In this document: positions 19,936-27,453 of the stretch, one piece after another
Position numbering within the stretch: position 1 is the stretch's first letter
Layout of the letters: every line of letters starts with the position of its first letter
NCBI GenBank assembly: GCA_013348845.1
Contig: CP054675.1
Span: 1,187,501 to 1,251,500 of the forward strand
Direction: 5' to 3'
From: Candidatus Tepidiaquacella proteinivora
Lineage (GTDB): Bacteria > Bacteroidota > Ignavibacteria > Tepidaquicellales > Tepidaquicellaceae
DNA length: 64,000 nt
The notes under the pieces: generated by a model
Seen by the model: only the letters and a program-made list of their open reading frames with translations
Told to the model about the DNA's origin: nothing
Databases searched by the model: none
Translations under genes and position numbers: made by a program

Positions 19936-20364
19936 ATGAAAAGAATATTACTTATTTACATAATTTTAAGTTTTAGTATAATTATCAGTATGTTTGTTTT
20001 CTCTTGTGGAAGTGGACTTGAAGACTGCGATTGTGATAATTATGAAAAATTCGATACTGTGAGAATAACTCATGTAGATACCCTAAAGACAGTGGATACT
20101 CTCTATGAGGTTATTTCTGATATCAAATACTACGTACAAATTGGATGCTTCCTGAATAAAAATTATGCTGAAAGATTTGCCGCAGAAGCAAAAGAAAACC
20201 TTAATACTACAATATTAATGATAACCTCGAAGGAAAACTTATATAGAATAATGGCAGGCGAATATACAGATATACAAAAAGCAAGAGAAATGCTACTTTA
20301 TGTTAAAGCAAAAGGATACTCCGATGCATTTATAAGAGACCAGCGAGGACCATTAGAAAAATAG
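19936..20364 (+). CDS. SPOR-domain lipoprotein (second of a tandem pair)
   Basis: A 142-residue paralogue of the preceding gene. The lipoprotein Cys is residue 24 (FVFSC). A DTV/DTL-rich linker (FDTVRITHVDTLKTVDTL) leads to a SPOR domain (YYVQIGCFLNKNYAERFAAE) ending AKGYSDAFIRDQ, closely matching the first copy's ending. The mature N-terminus has an acidic Cys-containing patch (Cys31 and Cys33 in LEDCDCDNYEK) that the first copy lacks. The gene lies 3 bases before folD. The pair looks like a local duplication whose linkers have diverged. Confidence 0.8.
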   Translation: MKRILLIYIILSFSIIISMFVFSCGSGLEDCDCDNYEKFDTVRITHVDTLKTVDTLYEVISDIKYYVQIGCFLNKNYAERFAAEAKENLNTTILMITSKENLYRIMAGEYTDIQKAREMLLYVKAKGYSDAFIRDQRGPLEK

Positions 20365-20367
20365 TAA

Positions 20368-21252
20368 ATGAATCAAGATAAAATAATTGATGGAAATCTC
20401 ATCGCGAATGCGATAAAAGAAGAACTTAAATCCGAAACTGAGAAACTAAAGAAAGAAAAAGGTATTACACCCGGATTAGCATTTATTCTGGTGGGAAATA
20501 ATCCGGCATCACAAATTTATGTGAGGAATAAAGGTAAAGCCTGTGAAGAATTAGGGTATTACTCTATAACTAAAGTTTTACCCGAAAACATTACTGAAAA
20601 TGAATTAATTAGTCTAATCGACGATTTCAATAAAGATGAAAAAATTCACGGAATTTTAGTGCAATTACCTTTACCACCACATATAAGTGAAACAAAAATC
20701 ATAGAAGCAATAGATTATAAAAAAGATGTTGACGGTTTCCATCCACAAAATATTGGAAGGTTAGTTGCAGGGAAAGAATGTTTTTACCCTTGCACACCGT
20801 ATGGTATTATTGAATTATTAAAAAGAAGTAATATTAATACCATAGGAAAGACTGCAACAATTATTGGTAGAAGTAATATTGTAGGGAAACCACTTGCAAA
20901 TCTATTATTACGGAAGGAAATAAATTGCACAGTTACAGTTTGTCACAGTGCTACAAAAGATATTAAACAATTTACTCTGAATTCAGATATAATAGTAGTT
21001 GCAATGGGTAAACCAGAATTTTTAAAAGCAGATATGATTAATGAGGGTTGTGTTATTATTGATGTTGGTATAAACAGAATACCTGATTCAACAAGAAAAT
21101 CAGGGTATAGAATAGTAGGAGATGTTGATTACAAGAATTGTTATGATAAATCATTTAAAATCACACCCGTACCGGGAGGGGTGGGACCAATGACTATAGC
21201 TATGTTAATGAAAAATACTTTACTATCAGCAAAAGGAAAAATACAATTTTAA
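20368..21252 (+). CDS. folD: Methylenetetrahydrofolate dehydrogenase / cyclohydrolase
   Basis: Bifunctional enzyme interconverting 5,10-methylene-, methenyl- and 10-formyl-THF with NADP. The 294 residues are the full family length. The catalytic Lys55 lies in YVRNKGKACEELG, HGILVQLPLPPHI (about 92-104) and DVDGFHPQNIGRL follow, and the Rossmann turn is IGRSNIVGKPLA. The C-terminal TPVPGGVGPMTIAML signature is intact. It handles the C1 units released by GcvT and supplies purine and formyl-methionine synthesis. prmA follows after 11 bases. Confidence 0.97.
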   Translation: MNQDKIIDGNLIANAIKEELKSETEKLKKEKGITPGLAFILVGNNPASQIYVRNKGKACEELGYYSITKVLPENITENELISLIDDFNKDEKIHGILVQLPLPPHISETKIIEAIDYKKDVDGFHPQNIGRLVAGKECFYPCTPYGIIELLKRSNINTIGKTATIIGRSNIVGKPLANLLLRKEINCTVTVCHSATKDIKQFTLNSDIIVVAMGKPEFLKADMINEGCVIIDVGINRIPDSTRKSGYRIVGDVDYKNCYDKSFKITPVPGGVGPMTIAMLMKNTLLSAKGKIQF

Positions 21253-21263
21253 GATACACCTCC

Positions 21264-22112
21264 TTGAGCACTTACAAAAAAATAACGATACATTGCGATA
21301 GGAAAAATTCTGAAAGACTCTATAATTATCTTTATCTCTTCGATATTGATACAATTTTAGAAGAAGATTCAAAATATGTATTTTATATTACAAAAAACTT
21401 TAAAAAACCAGTAAAAGAATTAATATCTTTTATAAAAAAGAACATTCCCAATATAAAAGTAAAAATAGAAAATTTTACTAATATCGATTGGGTTAAAAAA
21501 TGGGAATCCTCAATTAAACCAATATATATTAGGGATAAAATTGTTATATACCCCTCCTGGCAAAAGAAAAAAATCAAGGATAAGAAAAACTTAATTAAAA
21601 TAGAAATAGACCCTAAAATGTCATTTGGAACAGGGCATAATGAAACAACTCAGATGGTATTAGATATGATGATTGATTATATTTCACCCAATGATAAGTT
21701 CCTTTTAGATTTTGGAACCGGAAGTGGTATCTTAGCAATTGCAGCAGCAAAACTCGGTGTAAGAGAAATTATCGCTATTGATAATGATGAGGTAGCAATT
21801 AAAAATGCTTATGAAAATATTATTAAAAACAGAGTTTCAAAAAAACTTACCTTATTACTGAGCACAATTGATTCAATTAAGTTTTCAAGGTTCGATGTAA
21901 TTATTGCTAATATTACAAGCGATGTAATAAAAAAATATTTCAAACACATCTATTCCAAATTAAAATCCAACGGGAAACTGATTCTTTCAGGAATTACAAA
22001 AAAAGAAAAAAATAATTTCATACTATTTCTTAAAAGGAAAAAAATGTTAGTTAAAGAAATTAAAAGTAAAAATGACTGGGTAATTATATATTGTATTAAA
22101 GAATCAATATGA
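21264..22112 (+). CDS. prmA: Ribosomal protein L11 methyltransferase
   Basis: S-adenosylmethionine-dependent enzyme that trimethylates ribosomal protein L11. Residues 1-100 form the L11-binding domain, followed by WVKKWESSIKPI and the PrmA signature DPKMSFGTGHNETT. The SAM-binding motif LDFGTGSGILAIAAAKLG and IIANI also support it. At 282 residues it matches the family. The start is TTG at 21264, because the conserved N-terminal domain begins there and there is no in-frame ATG nearby. The leader just before it reads CACCTCC, an anti-Shine-Dalgarno-like sequence, probably by chance. Confidence 0.92.
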   Translation: MSTYKKITIHCDRKNSERLYNYLYLFDIDTILEEDSKYVFYITKNFKKPVKELISFIKKNIPNIKVKIENFTNIDWVKKWESSIKPIYIRDKIVIYPSWQKKKIKDKKNLIKIEIDPKMSFGTGHNETTQMVLDMMIDYISPNDKFLLDFGTGSGILAIAAAKLGVREIIAIDNDEVAIKNAYENIIKNRVSKKLTLLLSTIDSIKFSRFDVIIANITSDVIKKYFKHIYSKLKSNGKLILSGITKKEKNNFILFLKRKKMLVKEIKSKNDWVIIYCIKESI

Positions 22113-22113
22113 A

Positions 22114-22434
22114 ATGAAAAATAATATTTTAGATATTAAACATCTTAAACTTAAAGAAAAAGAGGAAATATTTGAAAAAATTCTTTCAAAGAGTAATATT
22201 TATATAGAACGAATAATATCTTATGGATATAAAACAGATGATAATTCCTGGATGTATGATAAAAGAAATGAATGGGTAATATTGTTACAGGGAAAAGCTT
22301 CAATACTTTTTAAAAACGGAAAAGTGCATAAACTGAATAAAGGAGATTTCATTTTTATAAAACCTAAAACAAAGCATAAGATTTTATATACCAGCAAAAA
22401 ACCCCCTTGCATTTGGTTAGCAATATATTTTTAA
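22114..22434 (+). CDS. Small cupin-domain protein
   Basis: A 106-residue single-domain cupin. The core EWVILLQGKASILFKNGK and LNKGDFIFIKPKTKHKI gives the two beta-barrel motifs, with His378-type metal binding reduced to the TKHK histidine, so metal binding may be partial. The ATG at 22114 is one base after the prmA stop, so it is likely co-translated. Small cupins of this type are uncharacterised; some stabilise or isomerise sugar-related ligands. The specific function is unknown. Confidence 0.7.
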   Translation: MKNNILDIKHLKLKEKEEIFEKILSKSNIYIERIISYGYKTDDNSWMYDKRNEWVILLQGKASILFKNGKVHKLNKGDFIFIKPKTKHKILYTSKKPPCIWLAIYF

Positions 22435-22444
22435 ATAAAATAAA

Positions 22445-23806
22445 ATGAATCAAAAACAATCTCTAATATCATTTTCTGAAAATGGAAAACCCATACATTC
22501 ATCAGCTTACAGATTCCGAAGAATACTAAACTGGTTACCCCTTGGCCTCACTTATGCATTTCTTTATATGGCAAGATATAATCTTACAGTATCTAAAAAT
22601 GCTCTTGGAAATTTAATGACTAAAGAAGATTTCGGAATAATATTTGCAGCTGGTACAATAACTTATGCATTCTCATTTTTGATAAACGGACCACTAACCG
22701 ATAAATTCGGAGGAAAAACCTCAATACTTGCTTCAGCCGGAGGTTCCTCAATAATGAATATTTTAATGGGATTGTTCCTTTATGGAATTTTAACTTTAAA
22801 TTGGAATATAAATCTTACTGTAATATTTTCTTTATTGTACTCTGTTAATATGTACTTTCAAAGTTTTGGTGCAGTTGCTATTGTAAAGGTTAACTCTGCA
22901 TGGTTTCATGTTAAAGAGCGTGGAATATTTGGCGGTATATTTGGAATTCTGATTTCGTTAGGATTATATTTTGCTTTTGACTGGAGTCAATTTGTAGTTA
23001 ATACTACCATTAAATTGAATCCAGAGCAACCTTCTTTTTGGTTAGTTTTTTGGGTACCGGCTCTTATATTAATATTTTGGTTTCTGTTAGATATATTTCT
23101 CATAAGAGATAATCCCTCGCAAGCTGGTTTTCAAAACTTTAACACAGGCGATGCTACTTCAGGTGAAGATGATGTTAAATATAGACTTTTTGAGGTAATT
23201 AAGAAAATTTTCACAAATAAAATAATTATTATAGTTGGGTTGATTGAATTTTGCACAGGTGTAATACGAAACGGCGTTATGCATTGGTTCCCGATATATG
23301 CAAAAGAACAGTTAGAATTTAATTCAGGTTGGAATTTTTGGTTAAACAACTGGGGACTAATCCTAATGATTGCAGGTGCTTCTGGTGGTATGCTTGCTGG
23401 TTGGATGTCAGATAAATTATTTGGTTCGAGAAGAGCCCCAGTTGCTGGTATTTTATACTCAACTATTCTTATAGCTACGATAGGAATGAGTTTTACTTTA
23501 TATAATAATCCAATAGGGCTTGGGATTTTTGTATCAATAATTTCAATTGCGGTAATTGGTACACATGGAATGTTAAGCGGAACCGCTACAATGGATTTTG
23601 GTGGAAAAAAAGCAGCTGGTACGGCAGTAGGTCTTATTGATGGACTTGTTTATTTAGGAACCGGAGTTCAATCTCTATCTCTTGGATTCATAACTACATA
23701 TAATTGGAAATTCTGGCCAATCTTTCTTATTCCCTTTATTTTAATGGGAATTTTTCTTACTATTAAAATATGGCACGCATTTCCAAAAGGAAAACCATCA
23801 CATTAA
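22445..23806 (+). CDS. MFS transporter, organophosphate:phosphate antiporter (GlpT/UhpT-like) family
   Basis: A 453-residue, 12-helix inner-membrane protein. The YMARYNLTVSKNAL segment (about 41-54) and the FLINGPLTDKFGGK loop are characteristic of the OPA family, whose members exchange glycerol 3-phosphate, hexose phosphates or similar for phosphate. RNGVMHWFPIYAKEQ in the second half is also typical. The exact substrate cannot be called. It lies 10 bases after the cupin gene. A plausible role is uptake of sugar phosphates released outside the cell. Confidence 0.85.
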   Translation: MNQKQSLISFSENGKPIHSSAYRFRRILNWLPLGLTYAFLYMARYNLTVSKNALGNLMTKEDFGIIFAAGTITYAFSFLINGPLTDKFGGKTSILASAGGSSIMNILMGLFLYGILTLNWNINLTVIFSLLYSVNMYFQSFGAVAIVKVNSAWFHVKERGIFGGIFGILISLGLYFAFDWSQFVVNTTIKLNPEQPSFWLVFWVPALILIFWFLLDIFLIRDNPSQAGFQNFNTGDATSGEDDVKYRLFEVIKKIFTNKIIIIVGLIEFCTGVIRNGVMHWFPIYAKEQLEFNSGWNFWLNNWGLILMIAGASGGMLAGWMSDKLFGSRRAPVAGILYSTILIATIGMSFTLYNNPIGLGIFVSIISIAVIGTHGMLSGTATMDFGGKKAAGTAVGLIDGLVYLGTGVQSLSLGFITTYNWKFWPIFLIPFILMGIFLTIKIWHAFPKGKPSH

Positions 23807-23843
23807 TTAAAGATTATTTTTTAAATCTAAACATAAAAATAAT

Positions 23844-25925
23844 ATGAAACACTTTAAGTTATTTATTGTTGTTCTAATTGCACTTGTGATTACTTTTAAT
23901 GCTATATCACAAGTTGCTTACAATCCATTTGTTGCTAATATAATGAACCAGGTAAACACCGACAGCGTTAAAAAATATCTCAGACAATTAAGTGGAGATA
24001 CCTCATGTATAATAGGTGGTTCAAGTTATACAATTGCTACAAGACATTGGAATACAACAGGAAATACTTACGCTGCTCAATATATTTTAGAAAGATTTCA
24101 GAGCTTTGGACTTACCAGCTGGTATCAAGACATAAATGCGACAATTAGAAATGTACTTGCAAAAAAAGTTGGTACAAAATATCCTAATCAATATGTAATT
24201 ATTTGCGGACATTATGATGATATGCCTTCCGGGTCTCTTGCCCCGGGTGCTGATGATAACGCATCAGGAGTTGTATGCGTAATAGAAGCAGCAAGGTTAC
24301 TTGCTAATGTCAACCTGCCTTATACTATAATTTTTGCTGCCTGGGATGAAGAAGAAAGAGGACTATATGGTAGTAAAGCTTATGCTGACACAGCATATGC
24401 TCATGGTGATTCAATCATCGCAGTACTAAATTTCGATATGATTGCTTATGATGGAAATAATGATGGTGCACTTGACATAAATACAAATACAGCTTCTATG
24501 CCACTTGCTAATGAATATTATGCTATAGTTAATCTTTATCAACCAACTCTTGTACCACAGGTTACTACAAGTTTATCAGGAGGAAGTGATCATCAATCGT
24601 TTCAAAATAGAGGATATAAAGCAATCCTTGCTATTGAAGATAATAGTGATTTTAACCCATATTACCACACAGTAAATGATAAATTCCAGTATGTCAACCT
24701 ACCATATACCGTAAAAATGATAAAAGCAGGTATTGCTGCATTGGTAACGATTGCTGGCGATTTCAAAATTACAATTAATCACACACCACTATCTTCCGGT
24801 CCGAGCACCGCTCCAAGAATTGCAACGGCAATTATTAAATCCTCATATAAAATTGCTACCGGTACTTATTCGCCAAGGCTCTATTACAAAGTAAATAATG
24901 GTCCATATAATTATGTTAATCCTTCTTATACAAATCTTGATACATATAAATTTACAATTCCCGGACAACCTCTTGGAAGTGTTGTAAATTATTACATTGC
25001 TGCCCAGGATTCTGCTGGAACCTTAATAGCAACTTTACCATCTGGTGGAAGTGGGATTAACCCTCCGGGTACAACCCCCCCACCTACAACATTTAGTTAC
25101 GAAGTAGCAAATGTAAATATTGTGACAATCGGTAATGGAACGGTATCAGTCGGATATCCTTATTATACTTATTATATGGATTCAAGAACTCAGTTATTAT
25201 ACTTACAAAGTGAAATGGCAGCCGCAGGAGCAACTCAAGGTAATATATACAAGATCGGATTTAATGTAATTAGTAATTCTTCTCAAGCAATGAATGGATT
25301 TACAATTAGAATGCAAAATACAACAACATCATCTCTTGCAGGTTGGGTTACAACTGGCTGGACTGATGTATATTATGGTACTTATACAGTTCCAGGAACA
25401 GGAATCCAATATGTGGATTTACAAACTCCTTTTTACTGGGATGGTGTAAATAATCTTTTAATAGAAATTTGTTTCCACAACACGAGTTGGACTTCAAATT
25501 CAAATGTTTATGCTACAAATGTATCAGGTAGAGTATATCATCATCATCTTGATAATTCTGTTGGATGTCAATTAACTGGTTCAACTTCAACAACTGGAAG
25601 ACCTAATATAAATATATACTTCAACCTTACAACAGGAATTAGTAACAATAATGGTATTCCTAAAGTATATGAATTATCACAAAACTTTCCAAATCCGTTC
25701 AACCCGGTAACGAAAATTAATTTTGCAATACCCAAAAATTCATTTGTAACACTTCAAGTATTTGACTTACTTGGAAGGGAAATCACAACATTGATAAACG
25801 AAGAAAAACAGGCAGGTTATTATTCTGTTGATTTCGATGCTTCAGGATTATCAAGCGGAATTTATTTTTACAGATTATCTGCCGGTGACTATGTTAAAAC
25901 AATGAAAATGACATTGATGAAATAA
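23844..25925 (+). CDS. Secreted M28-family metallopeptidase with type IX sorting tail
   Basis: Secreted zinc aminopeptidase or carboxypeptidase of 693 residues. Signal peptide 1-22. The di-zinc ligands are visible: His123 (ICGHYDD), Asp137 (GADDNASG), Glu170 with catalytic Glu169 (WDEEERG), Asp198 (NFDMIAYD) and His275 (YYHTVNDK). Residues about 305-420 are a beta-sandwich linker, and 428-592 form the same uncharacterised domain as in the protein at 10144. The type IX sorting domain starts at LSQNFPNPFNP (611-621). It probably degrades peptides at the cell surface. A terminator follows at 25952. Confidence 0.9.
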   Translation: MKHFKLFIVVLIALVITFNAISQVAYNPFVANIMNQVNTDSVKKYLRQLSGDTSCIIGGSSYTIATRHWNTTGNTYAAQYILERFQSFGLTSWYQDINATIRNVLAKKVGTKYPNQYVIICGHYDDMPSGSLAPGADDNASGVVCVIEAARLLANVNLPYTIIFAAWDEEERGLYGSKAYADTAYAHGDSIIAVLNFDMIAYDGNNDGALDINTNTASMPLANEYYAIVNLYQPTLVPQVTTSLSGGSDHQSFQNRGYKAILAIEDNSDFNPYYHTVNDKFQYVNLPYTVKMIKAGIAALVTIAGDFKITINHTPLSSGPSTAPRIATAIIKSSYKIATGTYSPRLYYKVNNGPYNYVNPSYTNLDTYKFTIPGQPLGSVVNYYIAAQDSAGTLIATLPSGGSGINPPGTTPPPTTFSYEVANVNIVTIGNGTVSVGYPYYTYYMDSRTQLLYLQSEMAAAGATQGNIYKIGFNVISNSSQAMNGFTIRMQNTTTSSLAGWVTTGWTDVYYGTYTVPGTGIQYVDLQTPFYWDGVNNLLIEICFHNTSWTSNSNVYATNVSGRVYHHHLDNSVGCQLTGSTSTTGRPNINIYFNLTTGISNNNGIPKVYELSQNFPNPFNPVTKINFAIPKNSFVTLQVFDLLGREITTLINEEKQAGYYSVDFDASGLSSGIYFYRLSAGDYVKTMKMTLMK

Positions 25926-25951
25926 TTGAATTAAAAATTTCTATTATAATA

Positions 25952-25982
25952 AAAAAACTGCCCATTCCCGGACAGTTTTTTT
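25952..25982 (+). terminator. Rho-independent terminator after the M28 peptidase
   Basis: AAAAAACTG pairs with CAGTTTTTT around a 12-base loop, ending in a run of T. It lies 27 bases after the M28 peptidase stop. The left arm's A-run means it could also act on the opposite strand, after the HExxH gene. Confidence 0.8.
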
Positions 25983-26011
25983 ATTAAATAGTATAACTAT
26001 TATGATAAGGA

Positions 26012-26899
26012 TTAATTATACTTTAATTTCATTACCCATTTAGTAAAATCCTCGTCAATTAGCTCTATTTTTTTATTAAAAATTTCTTCAATAAATAGCA
26101 ATCCTGTTGAATCTTCTTTATAGTTACTCCGAAATCTTTTATAGAATTTTTTTAAAAGACCTAATTCCTGCAAATAATAACAAAAATATCTCGCCTGAGC
26201 ATAATAATAACCACTATTTTCACCATAGAATTCATCCTCAGTAACGTTAAATAAATATTTTAAACTTTTGTATGTTTTATTAATAATTGAATTTTGTAAT
26301 GATGGCAATCTCCAGTTAACAAGCCCCGTAATTTCATAATTACTCATTGTACATCTTTCATATAAAGACCCAAGACCTTCATTCAACCAAACAGGGATTT
26401 CCGGAAAATTAAATCTTAAATACACATGAGTTAACTCATGAACCAGTGTTCCACCGCCGGTCGAAATATTCATTAAAATTACTTTTTCCGATGGTTTATA
26501 ATACCCATAGTATGAAACTTCTGTATCTTCAAATAATTTCTCAGCCCAATATTTATAAGTTTCTTCGTCTTTGAATAAAAACACAGATATTACCTCATTA
26601 GGCCTGGTGCTAAAAAAATCATTATAAAAACATTTTTCAGCATTTGCTATTGTATTATAGATTATTTTATTAGCTTCTTTCTTTGTTAAATTTGTTATTA
26701 TCAGAAAACAAGAATATGTTTCATATATAAAATCACTTGTTAATTTTTCTCTAAATTCTCCAATTTTTAATTCATAATTATAAGTTACGGTATCATTTAA
26801 AAATCTGCTTATAGAATTTTCATTGTAATTATTGTAATTTGAAGGATTTATTTCAAAAAATATTAATACAATTATACCATATAGAATACTTTTTAACAT
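26012..26899 (-). CDS. HExxH gluzincin-type peptidase-like exported protein
   Basis: A 295-residue exported protein from the ATG at 26899; a TTG at 26956 would add 19 hydrophobic residues. The N-terminal hydrophobic stretch (about 5-15) is a probable signal peptide. The zinc motif HELTH gives His154 and His158, with the third ligand Glu174 in WLNEGLGSLYE. This matches the peptidase MA / DUF1570-type gluzincins. The N-terminal half (about 30-130) has no clear match. A proteolytic role is likely but no substrate can be named. It is divergent from the small lipoprotein gene at 27000. Confidence 0.7.
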   Translation of the reverse strand: MLKSILYGIIVLIFFEINPSNYNNYNENSISRFLNDTVTYNYELKIGEFREKLTSDFIYETYSCFLIITNLTKKEANKIIYNTIANAEKCFYNDFFSTRPNEVISVFLFKDEETYKYWAEKLFEDTEVSYYGYYKPSEKVILMNISTGGGTLVHELTHVYLRFNFPEIPVWLNEGLGSLYERCTMSNYEITGLVNWRLPSLQNSIINKTYKSLKYLFNVTEDEFYGENSGYYYAQARYFCYYLQELGLLKKFYKRFRSNYKEDSTGLLFIEEIFNKKIELIDEDFTKWVMKLKYN

Positions 26900-26974
26900 A
26901 ATAAAATTTATAGCAGTATTTATCTTAAATAAAAACAAAAAAATTAATATATTCAATTAATTTAAAAATATATG

Positions 26975-26982
26975 TATTTTTG
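26975..26982 (+). promoter_or_regulatory. Candidate Bacteroidota-type -7 promoter element
   Basis: TATTTTTG matches the TAnnTTTG -7 consensus used by the primary sigma factor of Bacteroidota, and lies 18 bases before the ATG at 27000. No clear TTTG -33 element sits at the expected distance, so support is weak. Confidence 0.25.
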
Positions 26983-26999
26983 TATAGTGAATATGGCAT

Positions 27000-27392
27000 A
27001 TGAATCATATTGTTAAATATTTTTTAGTAATCATATTAATATTATTATTTAGTTGCACAAAAAACACAGAAAAAGAAAAGCTTATAAACTTATATAATCT
27101 TTCCAAACAATTCACCCTTTCAGAAGAATTTAAAAATTATCTAAAAGAACCTGATGAGAAAGTAAGAAATCAATTATTCGATAAGAAAGGAGAGGAATTG
27201 GTAAAGAAAGCTGGTTTTAAAAACATTTATGAGGTTCAAAAAACAGAAGAAGATCTTATGGATGACGAGGATATAATTAAGATAAGAGGTGAATATGAAC
27301 AAATAAGAGAAATTAAAATTCATGAGGCAAGGATAGAAGTTGAGCAAGATTCTCTGTTAAAACTTCAACAAAAAAAATCTTCGGATAACTAA
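27000..27392 (+). CDS. Small lipoprotein of unknown function
   Basis: A 130-residue lipoprotein; signal ends at Cys19 (LLFSCT). The mature part is highly charged and helical, with a likely coiled coil at about 65-125 (TEEDLMDDEDIIKIRGEYEQ followed by a Glu/Lys/Gln-rich tail). I do not recognise a family. It stands between two peptidase genes and has its own candidate promoter at 26975. It could be an envelope scaffold or a chaperone-like lipoprotein, but nothing in the sequence settles that. Confidence 0.6.
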   Translation: MNHIVKYFLVIILILLFSCTKNTEKEKLINLYNLSKQFTLSEEFKNYLKEPDEKVRNQLFDKKGEELVKKAGFKNIYEVQKTEEDLMDDEDIIKIRGEYEQIREIKIHEARIEVEQDSLLKLQQKKSSDN

Positions 27393-27453
27393 TCTTATTA
27401 TAAAACTTATCTTTTAATAAAATTCAATATTAACTTAAAAATTAAAACGCAAT

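Noticed and set aside
21257-21265. CACCTCCTT before prmA, matching the anti-Shine-Dalgarno end of 16S rRNA
   Set aside because: It is in the wrong orientation to serve as a ribosome binding site, and most genes here use none. It is most likely chance.
26900-26956. TTG start of the HExxH protein adding 19 residues
   Set aside because: It would put a second hydrophobic stretch before a good signal peptide that starts at the ATG at 26899.
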